This document shows positions 43,851 through 52,266 of a stretch of 61,742 bases of DNA, piece by piece (the first letter of the stretch is position 1; every line of letters starts with the position of its first letter). The DNA comes from Micromonospora arborensis (GTDB taxonomy: Bacteria > Actinomycetota > Actinomycetes > Mycobacteriales > Micromonosporaceae): contig NZ_PYBV01000027.1 in assembly GCF_003205615.1 (NCBI RefSeq), positions 4,867 to 66,608 on the forward strand. Reading direction: 5' to 3'. The position numbers and the translations under genes are program-made. The notes under the pieces are model-generated. The model ran no database searches and had not been told where the DNA came from. It worked only from the letters and a program-made list of their open reading frames with translations.

Positions 43851-46004
43851 TCAACCGCCCGGCTGGGCGACCTCCCGCGCGGCGTCCGGACCCTCGTCGA
43901 GCAGCACCCGGAACCCGGCCTCGTCGAGCACCGGCACCTTGAGGCTGGCCGCCTTGTCGGCCTTGGACCCTGGGTTGTCCCCCACGACCACGAAACTCGT
44001 CTTCTTGGAGACCGACCCACTGACCTTGCCGCCTCGGCTCTGCACAGCCTCGGCGGCCTGGTCCCGGGAGAAGCCGGCGAGCGTGCCGGTCACCACCACC
44101 GTCAACCCCTGCAACGGGCGCGGCCCCTCGTCGACCGCGTCCTCGGCCATCCGTACGCCCGCCTCGGCCCACTTGCGGACGACCTCTCGGTGCCAGTCCA
44201 CCGCGAACCACTCCCGAAGGCTGGCCGCGATGGTCGGCCCGACCCCGTCGACCGAGGACAGCTCCTCCTCCGTCGCCGCGTCGATGGCGTCCACCGAGCG
44301 GAAGTGCAGGGCGAGCGCCCGGGCCGCGGTGGGACCGACGTGCCGAATGGAGAGCGCCACCAGCACCCGCCACAGCTCCCGCTCCCGGGCGACCGCGAGA
44401 TTGTCCAGCAATTTGGTCGCATTGCTGCCGAGGGTGCCGTCCTTGTTGACGAAGAACGGCGACCGGGACAGCTGCTCGGCGTCGAGCTGGAAGAGATCAC
44501 CCTCGTCGGTGATGATCTGCGCGTCCAGCAGTGCTCCCGCACCCTTGTAGCCGAGCACCTCGATGTCGAACGCGCCCCGGCCGGCAAGGTGGAACACCCT
44601 CTCCCGCAACTGCGCCGGGCAGCTGCGGGCGTTGGGGCAGCGGATGTCGACGTCGCTCTCCTTGGCCGGGGCGAGCGGGGTGCCGCAGGACGGGCAGGTG
44701 GTCGGCATCACGAACGGACGCGCGTCGGCGGGGCGCAGGTCGACCACCGGGCCGAGCACCTCGGGGATCACGTCACCCGCCTTGCGCAGCACCACCGTGT
44801 CGCCGATCAGCACGCCCTTACGTTCCACCTCGCGGGCGTTGTGCAGCGTGGCCTGGGCGACCGTCGAGCCCGCCACGTGCACCGGCTCCAGCACCGCGAA
44901 CGGGGTGACCCGGCCGGTGCGCCCGACACCGACCTCGATGTCGAGCAGCTTGGTGGTGACCTCCTCCGGCGGGTACTTGAAGGCGATCGCCCAGCGCGGC
45001 GCGCGACTGGTCGACCCGAGCCGACCCTGGATCGACACTGGGTCGATCTTGACCACCACGCCGTCGATCTCGTGCTCGACGTCGTGCCGGTGCTCGGCGT
45101 AGTAGGCGATGTATTCCGCCACGCCGGCCAGATCCGGCACGACCCGCCACCGGTCGCTGGTCGGCAAACCCCAGGACTTCAGCGCCGCGTACGACTCGGA
45201 CTGCGCGGTGGGCTGGAACCCCCGGCGAGCGCCGATGCCGTGCACGACCAGACGCAGCGGCCGGGAGGCGGTCACCCGCGGATCCTTCTGCCGAAGGCTG
45301 CCCGCGGCGGCGTTGCGCGGGTTGGCGAACGGCGCCCGGCCCTGCTCCACCAGGCCGGCGTTGAGGTCGGCGAACCCGGCGAGCGGGAAGTAGATCTCGC
45401 CCCGGACCTCCAGCAGCTCGGGGATGGCCGGGAATTCGGCGGACGGGGTGAGCTGGCTGGGCACGTCACGGATGCTGCGCACGTTGGCGGTGACGTCCTC
45501 GCCGGTGCGGCCGTCGCCCCGGGTGGCCGCCCGGACCAGCCGGCCACGCTCGTAGGTCAGGTTGATCGCCAGCCCGTCGACCTTCAACTCGCACAGGTAG
45601 GGCACCGGGCCACCCGCGTCCCGCTCGACCCGCTCGGCCCAGGCCGCCAACTCCTCGTCGGCGAAGGCGTTGTCGAGCGAGAGCATCCGCTCGGCATGGG
45701 TGACCGGGGTGAAGTCGGTGGAGAACGTGCCACCCACCCGCTGCGTCGGCGAATCGGGCGTACGCAGCGCCGGAAACTCCGCCTCCAACGCCTCCAACTC
45801 GCGCAACTGCCGGTCGAACTCGGCGTCGGCGATGGTCGGCGCGTCCAACACGTAGTAGCGGTATTGGTGCTCCGTCAGCTCCTGGCTGAGCGTGGCGTGC
45901 CGCTCCCGGGCCTGCGTCGTCGGCTCAGCTCCGGCCGCCGCCTCCTGCTCCGGGCTGATCTGCTGACCGATCTGCTCCTCGGACACACCGCCACCTTCGG
46001 ACAC
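43851..46004 (-). CDS. ligA: NAD-dependent DNA ligase
   Basis: 717 residues. Seals nicks in replication and repair using NAD. Adenylated Lys in CELKVDGLAINL (Lys141); OB fold; Cys4 zinc finger (CPSCGTPL ... CPNARSCPAQL); helix-hairpin-helix region; C-terminal BRCT (LQGLTVVVTGTLAGFSR). The GTG at 46004 is chosen because AGGGAGG lies 8 nt before it; an in-frame GTG at 46025 would put that site inside the gene. The N-terminal 30 residues are an acidic extension. Confidence 0.97.
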   Translation of the reverse strand: MSEGGGVSEEQIGQQISPEQEAAAGAEPTTQARERHATLSQELTEHQYRYYVLDAPTIADAEFDRQLRELEALEAEFPALRTPDSPTQRVGGTFSTDFTPVTHAERMLSLDNAFADEELAAWAERVERDAGGPVPYLCELKVDGLAINLTYERGRLVRAATRGDGRTGEDVTANVRSIRDVPSQLTPSAEFPAIPELLEVRGEIYFPLAGFADLNAGLVEQGRAPFANPRNAAAGSLRQKDPRVTASRPLRLVVHGIGARRGFQPTAQSESYAALKSWGLPTSDRWRVVPDLAGVAEYIAYYAEHRHDVEHEIDGVVVKIDPVSIQGRLGSTSRAPRWAIAFKYPPEEVTTKLLDIEVGVGRTGRVTPFAVLEPVHVAGSTVAQATLHNAREVERKGVLIGDTVVLRKAGDVIPEVLGPVVDLRPADARPFVMPTTCPSCGTPLAPAKESDVDIRCPNARSCPAQLRERVFHLAGRGAFDIEVLGYKGAGALLDAQIITDEGDLFQLDAEQLSRSPFFVNKDGTLGSNATKLLDNLAVARERELWRVLVALSIRHVGPTAARALALHFRSVDAIDAATEEELSSVDGVGPTIAASLREWFAVDWHREVVRKWAEAGVRMAEDAVDEGPRPLQGLTVVVTGTLAGFSRDQAAEAVQSRGGKVSGSVSKKTSFVVVGDNPGSKADKAASLKVPVLDEAGFRVLLDEGPDAAREVAQPGG

Positions 46005-46302
46005 GCCTGCGACCTCCCTGATCACGCTACTCGGGCACGGTATCGGGCCGGGGTGACAATCCGTCGCCCGCCTGCGCCGCCGGTGACGTCCCGGGCGGCA
46101 TTCCCGCGTGGTGATCCACTCCGGGTCGCCGAGGTGGCGGCACCGGGACGTCCAGACACCCCCACATCGCGGACCTGGAGCGGATCACACCGCTGATCCA
46201 TGGCGAGGTGGGCGGCGGTGTCGCGACGGGCGGCACGGGCGGCGGCGTGCGAGGATCGCCGGACGATGGTGGCCGGTGGGCCGCCGGGAGGCGGAGGTAG
46301 CG

Positions 46303-46845
46303 ATGCCGGACGCGCTGCTCTGGGCGGTGGCGATCCTGCTGGCGGTGACCGCCGGCTGGGCGTGGAACAGCTGGCGCCACCGGGTGGCGACCCGACGCCC
46401 GGGCCCCCGGGCAGACAAGGGCGGCCCGACCCGCACCGGCGGCCGCCGCACCGCACCGCCTCGGCCGCGCGGCGGCGGCCGCCCGACCACCAGGCCCCGC
46501 TCGCGCGACGACCGCGGGGCGGGCACGCCGGCGCCGGGCGAGATCTGGTGGGCCGACGTGCCGTACGCCGACGGCAGCGGTTCGAAGGTACGGCCGTGTC
46601 TGGTGCTGCGCGCCGACTCCCGGGGCGCCGACGTTCTGAAGATCACCAGTCAGGACAAGAGCGACCGGGACGATCACGTGCGGATCCCCACCCAGGACTG
46701 GGACCCCGGCGCGGAGCACGACAGCTACCTGAGCCTCACCGAGCCGATCCGGATCGACTCGGCCGACTTCGCCGACCGCGCCGGCCGCTGCGACGCCGAC
46801 CTGTGGCAGAAGGTCCGCAGCCTGCGCCACCTGCCCACGAGCTGA
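46303..46845 (+). CDS. Membrane-anchored PemK/MazF-like protein
   Basis: 180 residues. One N-terminal transmembrane helix (about 4-22), an Arg/Pro/Gly-rich linker (25-76) and a PemK/MazF-like fold beginning PGEIWWADVPYADGSGSKVRPCLVL (79-103), the usual opening strand of this family. MazF toxins are mRNA interferases, but here no antitoxin gene is next to it and the membrane anchor is atypical, so an endonuclease toxin role is not assured. GGAGG lies 6 nt before the ATG. Divergent from ligA, convergent with the ADP-ribosylglycohydrolase gene. Confidence 0.75.
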   Translation: MPDALLWAVAILLAVTAGWAWNSWRHRVATRRPGPRADKGGPTRTGGRRTAPPRPRGGGRPTTRPRSRDDRGAGTPAPGEIWWADVPYADGSGSKVRPCLVLRADSRGADVLKITSQDKSDRDDHVRIPTQDWDPGAEHDSYLSLTEPIRIDSADFADRAGRCDADLWQKVRSLRHLPTS

Positions 46846-46855
46846 CGGCCCTCGC

Positions 46856-46877
46856 CGACTTTCCGAAAACAAAGTCG
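46856..46877. terminator. Hairpin between convergent genes
   Basis: CGACTTT/AAAGTCG, 7-bp stem and 8-nt loop, 11 nt past the PemK-like stop. Confidence 0.4.
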
Positions 46878-46915
46878 ATCATCCCGGGCCAGGGCCCCGA
46901 GCCGGGCACGGCCCG

Positions 46916-47938
46916 TCAGTCCCAGGCCGCGCCGAGCGTGGCCAACTGGTCCGCGTACTCGATGCGGTCGACCCACCCGGTCGGCCAGGCGGCCATCCCG
47001 GCGGCGGCGCCGACGAACGCGCCGGCCAGGGCGGCGATCGAGTCGGAGTCGCCGGCGGTGGTCGCGCCCCGGGCCAGTGCCGCGACCGGGTCGTCGGCGT
47101 GCCGTACGGCGCAGAGCAGCGCGGTGGCCAACGCCTCCTCGGCCACCCAACCCTCCCCGGTGGCCCGGCACGGGTCGCCGCCGTCGTCCGGCTGCCCCAG
47201 GGCGTTCGTCAGTCGTCTGAGCACCGCCAGGCACTCGTCCCAGCCCTGGGCGATGAACTCCTCCGGCGTGCCGACCCCGGGGCGCTGCCAGAGGTCACCC
47301 AGCCACTGCTCCCGGTAGACCAGGCGCTGGGACCGCGCCCGCTCGGTGAGGACCGCGGGAAGCTCGGCCAGCGTGGTGCCCGCCCGCAGCGCGAAGACCG
47401 CGTACGCGGTGAGCTCGCTGGCGGCCAGCCCGGTCGGGTGGCCATGAGTCAGCCCCGCCTGCAACTGCGCCAACCCGGCCAGTGTGTCCAGATCCACGTC
47501 GAGCAGGCCGACCGGGGTGACCCGCATGTTGGCCCCGCACCCCTTCGACCCGGCCACGGTCGCCTCCTGCCAACGCAGACCCCGGCTCAACTCCGCGCAG
47601 GCCCGCAGGCAGGTCATCCCCGGGGCACGGTTGTTGTCCGGGCTGACCGCCCAGGCCAGGAAACGCCTCCGCAGGAGCGGCTCCACCACCTCCGGGGTCA
47701 GCGAGGGTGCCTCGTGCAGCGCCCAGGCCACCGCCAACGCCATCTGGGTGTCGTCGGTGACCAACGCCGGCTCGCCGGACAGCTCACGCGGGCCGGTCGG
47801 GCCGTACCGGCGCTGGATCTCGGCGACGGTGAGGAACTCGGTCGGCTTACCCAGCGCATCGCCGTAGGCGAGCCCGAAGAGCGACCCGGAGGCACGCAGC
47901 GCGGAGGTGGAGATCACGCGGCCATGATGCCCGGCCAC
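46916..47938 (-). CDS. ADP-ribosylglycohydrolase family protein
   Basis: 340 residues. DraG/ARH-type fold that removes ADP-ribose from proteins or small molecules. Di-metal motifs: GLAYGDALGKPTE (about 22-34), TDDTQMALAVAW and, near the C-terminus, AGDSDSIAALAGAFVGAAAG. The start could be the GTG at 47938 or the GTG at 47917; neither has a strong ribosome site. Substrate unknown; no ADP-ribosyltransferase is seen nearby. Confidence 0.88.
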   Translation of the reverse strand: MAGHHGRVISTSALRASGSLFGLAYGDALGKPTEFLTVAEIQRRYGPTGPRELSGEPALVTDDTQMALAVAWALHEAPSLTPEVVEPLLRRRFLAWAVSPDNNRAPGMTCLRACAELSRGLRWQEATVAGSKGCGANMRVTPVGLLDVDLDTLAGLAQLQAGLTHGHPTGLAASELTAYAVFALRAGTTLAELPAVLTERARSQRLVYREQWLGDLWQRPGVGTPEEFIAQGWDECLAVLRRLTNALGQPDDGGDPCRATGEGWVAEEALATALLCAVRHADDPVAALARGATTAGDSDSIAALAGAFVGAAAGMAAWPTGWVDRIEYADQLATLGAAWD

Positions 47939-47955
47939 CGCGGCCGACGCCAGGC

Positions 47956-48324
47956 TCAGTCCCAGCAGAGGCAGAACGGGTGGCCGGCCGGATCCGCGTA
48001 GACCCGGAAACCGTCGCCCTCACCCGGCAGCCGCCGCGCACCAAGCGCCAGCGCCGCCTTCTCGGCGGCCTCGATGTCGTCCACCGTCACATCCAGGTGG
48101 AACTGCTGGGGGCGCTCCGGGTCCGGCCAGGCCGGCGGCCGCAGGTCGAGCGCCTGCTGGAAGGCGAGGCGCGGCTGGTGCCCGAGTGGCCCGCCCAGCA
48201 CCACCCAGCCGTCGTCGTCGGAGTCACCCTCGGCCAGCGGCACGCCGAGCAGCTCGGCGTAGAACGCCGCCAGCGCGCGCGGATCCGGGCAGTCGATCAC
48301 CACTGAACGCAGCTGTCCAATCAT
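47956..48324 (-). CDS. VOC-family (glyoxalase-like) protein
   Basis: 122 residues. Two beta-alpha-beta-beta-beta modules: LRSVVIDCPDPRALAAFYAELLG and QQFHLDVTVDDIEAAEKAALALGA, ending ADPAGHPFCLCWD, as in the glyoxalase/bleomycin-resistance superfamily. Function not predictable. The ATG at 48324 is favoured by homology. Just upstream of the ADP-ribosylglycohydrolase gene on the same strand. Confidence 0.88.
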   Translation of the reverse strand: MIGQLRSVVIDCPDPRALAAFYAELLGVPLAEGDSDDDGWVVLGGPLGHQPRLAFQQALDLRPPAWPDPERPQQFHLDVTVDDIEAAEKAALALGARRLPGEGDGFRVYADPAGHPFCLCWD

Positions 48325-48360
48325 GGCGGTAATTCTGCCCACCGGGTGCGACAGGAAACC

Positions 48361-49365
48361 TCAGTCCTCGGCGAACCGCCGACCGGCGTCCCGGCACGCG
48401 GCGAGCACCGACCGCGCGTACTGACCGCTCGCGCCGGCGAGACCGCAGGCCGGAGTGACCACCACCTGCTCGGCGAGCTGCCGGCGAGGAAAGCCGAGGC
48501 GGTCCCAGAGCTGGCGTACCCGGTCGGCGACCTGCGCGGAGGTCGGCACGCCACCGGCCGACGGCCCTCGGGTCGGCGCGGCCCCGGCCAGCAGCCCGAG
48601 GCCGGCGTCGATCGCTTCGCCGAGCGGATCCAGCTCGGTGATCAGGTCCAGGTCGAGAGCGACCCCGACAGCGCCGGTGGAGCGGATCAGCTCCAGCGGT
48701 ACGTCCGGGGCGCAGCAGTGCACCACCGTCGGCACGCCGACCGCCTCGACGACCGTGCGCAGCAGCGCGGCCGCGTCCACCGACTCGACCGCCCGGTACG
48801 CGCCCAACCCACTCTCGGTCGGCACCCGCCCGGCCAGCACGGTCGGCAGTGACGGCTCGTCCAACTGGAGCAGCACGGACGCCCGGGGCAACCGCCGGGC
48901 CACCGCCGCCACGTGCGCGCGCAGCCCCTCGGCGAGGGAGCCGGTCAGATCGCGGACCGCACCGGGATCGCGCAACAGGCGGCCACCGATCGGCAACTCC
49001 AGGGAGGCGGCAAGCGTGAGCGGGCCAGCCGCCTGCACCTTGATCGGCCCGGCGTACTCCTCGGCCTGCTCGGCGATCTGGTCCAGGTCACGTTCCATCA
49101 GGTCACGGGCCCGACGCAGGTCCCGCCCCGGGCGCGGGGCCACCCGCCACCGCCCGGCGTACACCTCGACGGGCAGCTCGACCAGCAGCCCGGCGCCGCG
49201 ACCGATCAGGTCGGCGCCGGGGCCCCGGGCCGGCAACTCGGGCAGGTGGGGCAGGTCGGGAAGCTCACCGAGGACCACCCGCTGGGCCTCGGCGATGTCG
49301 GTGCCGGGCAGCGAACCAATTCCGGTCGCCGCGCCGGCCGGCCAGGGCCACGCCTGATCTGTCAC
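48361..49365 (-). CDS. MetE/UROD-like protein (methionine synthase C-terminal type)
   Basis: 334 residues. Barrel resembling the C-terminal half of cobalamin-independent methionine synthase: PAGAATGIGSLPGTD at the N-terminus, VPTVVHCCAPDVPLELI and the VVTPACGLAGAS motif supply the His/Cys ligands expected for zinc. The full MetE N-terminal half is absent. The same gene type sits between ligA and mnmA in M. tuberculosis (Rv3015c). Function there is not established. GTG start, 37 bp past mnmA. Confidence 0.85.
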   Translation of the reverse strand: MTDQAWPWPAGAATGIGSLPGTDIAEAQRVVLGELPDLPHLPELPARGPGADLIGRGAGLLVELPVEVYAGRWRVAPRPGRDLRRARDLMERDLDQIAEQAEEYAGPIKVQAAGPLTLAASLELPIGGRLLRDPGAVRDLTGSLAEGLRAHVAAVARRLPRASVLLQLDEPSLPTVLAGRVPTESGLGAYRAVESVDAAALLRTVVEAVGVPTVVHCCAPDVPLELIRSTGAVGVALDLDLITELDPLGEAIDAGLGLLAGAAPTRGPSAGGVPTSAQVADRVRQLWDRLGFPRRQLAEQVVVTPACGLAGASGQYARSVLAACRDAGRRFAED

Positions 49366-49402
49366 GGCCGAAGGCTATCCCGCGAACACCCAGGCCGCGC
49401 GG

Positions 49403-50476
49403 TCAGCCGGTGATGGTCGCGGAGCCGAGAACCACGTCGCCGGCCGGATCCGGCCGGTACGCAACCACGGCCTGACCGGCGGCGACACCGCGTACCGGTC
49501 GGCGCAGCTCGGCGTGCAGCCGGTCACCGTCGAGGGCGACGGTCGCCGGCACCACGGCACCGTGTGCGCGCAACTGCACCTCGCACTCGACCGGCCCGTC
49601 CGGACGGGCACCGCCGGTCCAGACCGGACGAACGGCGCGTACCTCGGACACCTCCAGCGCCTCGGCGGGGCCGACGGTCACCGTGTTGGTCTTCGGCGTG
49701 ATGGAGAGCACGTAGCGCGGCCGTCCGTCCGCGGCCGGCCGGTCCAGGTGCAGCCCACGACGCTGCCCCACGGTGTACGCGTACGCGCCGCTGTGACTGC
49801 CGACCACCGTGCCGGTGCTGGCGTCCACCACGTCGCCGGGCGCCTCGCCGAGCCGACCGGCCAGGAAGCCGCGGGTGTCGCCGTCGGCGATGAAGCAGAT
49901 GTCGTGGGAGTCCGGCTTGTCGGCCACGGCCAGGCCCCGCTCGGCGGCCTCCGCGCGGACCTGCGCCTTGGTCGAGTCGCCCAGCGGGAAGATCGACCGG
50001 TCCAGTTGCTCACGAGTGAGCACGGCCAGCACGTACGACTGGTCCTTGGCGATGTCGACACTGCGTCGCAGCAGCCCGTCCGGGCCGAGTCGGGCGTGGT
50101 GCCCGGTCACCACCGCGTCGAAGCCCAGGGCAACCGCCCGGTCCAGCACCGCGGCAAACTTGATCTTCTCGTTGCAGCGCAGGCAGGGGTTCGGCGTACG
50201 GCCAGCCGCGTACTCGGCGACGAAGTCGTCCACCACGTCCTCGTGGAAGCGGTCGGCCATGTCCCACACGTAGAACGGAATGCCGATCACGTCGGCGGCC
50301 CGTCGCGCGTCCCGGGAGTCCTCCAGGGTGCAGCAGCCGCGCGCCCCGGTCCGATAGGTCTGTGGATTTCGGGCCAGCGCCAGGTGCACGCCGGTCACGT
50401 CATGCCCGGCGGCCACTGCCCGCGCCGCCGCCACGGCCGAGTCAACCCCACCCGACATCGCCGCCAGAACCCTCAC
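49403..50476 (-). CDS. mnmA: tRNA-specific 2-thiouridylase
   Basis: 357 residues. Thiolates U34 of tRNA Lys, Glu and Gln, taking sulfur from a desulfurase such as the IscS-like enzyme next door. PP-loop AMSGGVDSAVAA (6-17), GCCTLEDSRDARRAADVIGIPFY, catalytic Cys in TPNPCLRCNEKIKF, and CFIADGD. The GTG at 50476 has GGGAG about 9 nt upstream; the frame extends further up into a tandem repeat but that part is not conserved. Confidence 0.95.
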   Translation of the reverse strand: MRVLAAMSGGVDSAVAAARAVAAGHDVTGVHLALARNPQTYRTGARGCCTLEDSRDARRAADVIGIPFYVWDMADRFHEDVVDDFVAEYAAGRTPNPCLRCNEKIKFAAVLDRAVALGFDAVVTGHHARLGPDGLLRRSVDIAKDQSYVLAVLTREQLDRSIFPLGDSTKAQVRAEAAERGLAVADKPDSHDICFIADGDTRGFLAGRLGEAPGDVVDASTGTVVGSHSGAYAYTVGQRRGLHLDRPAADGRPRYVLSITPKTNTVTVGPAEALEVSEVRAVRPVWTGGARPDGPVECEVQLRAHGAVVPATVALDGDRLHAELRRPVRGVAAGQAVVAYRPDPAGDVVLGSATITG

Positions 50477-50496
50477 CGACGAACTCCCTTCCCCCA

Positions 50497-50533
50497 CACG
50501 CCCATCCCCCACACGCCCGTCCCCCACACAACC
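50497..50533. repeat. Short tandem repeat upstream of mnmA
   Basis: About two and a half copies of a 15-bp unit (CCCCCACACGCCCAT-like), in the 5' region of mnmA. Confidence 0.6.
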
Positions 50534-50590
50534 CTATCCACCAGCCCCGAGAACCCCGGCCCCGTGCCGTCCCGCGCACCCGCCCGCCGT

Positions 50591-50663
50591 CGCGATCTTG
50601 CAGTTTCTGCGCCGACATATGCCGCACAAGGCACGAACGGTCAACAGAAAGTGCAAGATCGCG
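50591..50663. repeat. Palindromic element, copy B (GATCTTGCA family)
   Basis: 19-nt arms (50591-50609 and 50645-50663) with a single internal mismatch, around a 35-nt loop. Reverse-complemented, its arms and parts of its loop (CGTGCC ... GGCAT) match copy A at 22481-22549. It sits in the iscS-mnmA spacer, 17 nt past the iscS stop, so it may attenuate readthrough. Confidence 0.7.
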
Positions 50664-50680
50664 GGGATGGGGGCCGGGGA

Positions 50681-51856
50681 TTAGCGGGGGGTACGGAGGG
50701 CGGCGGCTCGGCGGGCTCGGTCCACTGCTGCGGGCAGGGCTGCGATGAGCGCGTCGACGTCGGCCTGAGTGCTCGTGTGCCCCAGGGTGAAGCGCAGCGA
50801 GGAGCGGGCGCGGTCGTTGTCGGCGCCCATCGCCAGCAGCACGTGCGACGGCTGGGCCACCCCTGCGGAGCAGGCCGATCCGGTCGAACAGGCGATTCCC
50901 TGAGCGTCGAGGAGCAGCAGCAGGGCGTCGCCCTCGCAGCCCGGGAAGGAGAAGTGCGCGTTGCCGGGCAGGCGGTCGGCCGGGTCGCCGTTGTAGATCA
51001 CGTCGGGCACCGCCTGCCGGACCCGCTCGATCAGGTCGTCGCGGAGCGCGGCCACCCGGGTCGCGTACTCCTGTTGGCCCTTCACCGCCGCCTCGACGGC
51101 GACCGCGAAGGCGACGATGCCGGCGGTGTCCAGGGTGCCGGAGCGGACGTCGCGTTCCTGGCCACCGCCGTGCAGCAGCGGTGTGGCCGCCACGTCCCGG
51201 GCGAGCAGCAACGCGCCCACTCCGGTGGGGCCGCCCAGCTTGTGCCCGGTGACGGTCAGCGCGGCGACCCCGCTGGCGCTGAAGTCGACGGGTGCCTGGC
51301 CGATGGCCTGGACGGCGTCGGTGTGGAACGGCACGCCGTGTTCGGCGGCGACGGCGGCCAGCTCGGTGATCGGCTGGATGGTGCCCACCTCGTTGTTGGC
51401 CCACATCGCGGTGACCAGGGCCACCCGATCGGCGTGCGCGGACAACTCGGCGCGCAGGTCCTCCGGGTCGAGGCGGCCGGCGGCGTCGACCGGCAGCCAG
51501 CCGACCTCGGCATCCTCGTGCTCGACGAGCCAGTCGACGGCGTCCAGCACCGCGTGGTGTTCGACGGCGCTGGAGACGACCCGACGGCGGGCCGGGGCGG
51601 CTGCCCGGCGGGCCCAGAAGATGCCCTTGACGGCGAGGTTGTCGCTCTCGGTGCCGCCACCCGTGAAGATCACCTCGGACGGCCGGGCGCCCAGCACCGC
51701 GGCCACCCGCTCGCGGGACTCTTCGACCCGGCGGCGGGCACGGCGACCCGCCGCGTGCAGGGAGGACGCGTTGCCGACCTCGCGGGCGGTAGCGACGTAC
51801 GCCTCCAGTGCCTCATCGAGCATCGGAGTCGTCGCCGCGTGATCCAGGTATGCCAT
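50681..51856 (-). CDS. iscS: Cysteine desulfurase
   Basis: 391 residues. PLP enzyme that takes sulfur from cysteine for tRNA thiolation and iron-sulfur clusters. Features: YLDHAATTPM at the N-terminus, FTGGGTESDNLAVKG, PLP Lys in TVTGHKLGGPTGVGALL, and the active Cys in ACSTGSACSAGVAQPSHVL. The short Cys loop matches the NifS/IscS group I type. ATG at 51856 preferred over the adjacent GTG at 51859. Its proximity to mnmA suggests it is the sulfur donor. Confidence 0.94.
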   Translation of the reverse strand: MAYLDHAATTPMLDEALEAYVATAREVGNASSLHAAGRRARRRVEESRERVAAVLGARPSEVIFTGGGTESDNLAVKGIFWARRAAAPARRRVVSSAVEHHAVLDAVDWLVEHEDAEVGWLPVDAAGRLDPEDLRAELSAHADRVALVTAMWANNEVGTIQPITELAAVAAEHGVPFHTDAVQAIGQAPVDFSASGVAALTVTGHKLGGPTGVGALLLARDVAATPLLHGGGQERDVRSGTLDTAGIVAFAVAVEAAVKGQQEYATRVAALRDDLIERVRQAVPDVIYNGDPADRLPGNAHFSFPGCEGDALLLLLDAQGIACSTGSACSAGVAQPSHVLLAMGADNDRARSSLRFTLGHTSTQADVDALIAALPAAVDRARRAAALRTPR

Positions 51857-51987
51857 CACCGTTCAGCCTACGGCCGACACCTCGACGCCCGGATGCCGGA
51901 GGGGACTCCGCGCAACGGCCGGGGTGGGTTTTCCCCACCCCGGCACGTGTCGGCGGCCCCGGTCAGGCGGGCACCACGGTGACGACG

Positions 51988-52152
51988 ATGTTGTCGCGGT
52001 ACCTGCGGGCCCAGGGGGATGCGCGGGTCCTGCAGAATCACCAACTACATCTGCATGTGGCGAATCTCCCGCGCGTCCCGGGGTACTACGAGGTGTGGCT
52101 GATTAATCCGACGACGATGAAGATGCTCTCGGTCGGCACCCGGACGGGCTGA
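51988..52152 (+). pseudogene. Remnant of an anti-sigma factor C-terminal domain
   Basis: A 54-codon frame whose end, LPRVPGYYEVWLINPTTMKM (about 28-47) then LSVG, resembles the C-terminal extracytoplasmic part of RskA-type anti-sigma-K factors. The N-terminal zinc-binding and membrane portions are missing, and no sigma factor is next to it. It ends with a stop shortly after the motif. Probably a decayed fragment; whether it is translated is unknown. Confidence 0.55.
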
Positions 52153-52202
52153 TCGGCGGGCCGGCTCAGCTCCCCGGCCCGCCGATCAGCTCCCCACGAA
52201 GA

Positions 52203-52234
52203 AGAGTGGCCGCCCATCGATGGGCGGCCACTCT
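52203..52234. terminator. Perfect 32-bp palindromic terminator
   Basis: A self-complementary sequence with 16-nt arms and no loop spacer (centre CATCGATG), 33 nt past the etfA stop on the minus strand and 51 nt past the remnant on the plus strand. Likely bidirectional. Confidence 0.75.
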
Positions 52235-52266
52235 CTCGTCGTGCGGTGCCGGGGGCACCGGCCGGG

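Noticed and set aside
43191..46196. 1001-codon open frame antisense to ligA
   Set aside because: Arises from GC-rich third positions of ligA; the translation is low-complexity and matches no family.
50461..50580. Riboswitch upstream of mnmA
   Set aside because: The unusual sequence is a simple GT-rich tandem repeat; no known riboswitch core is visible.
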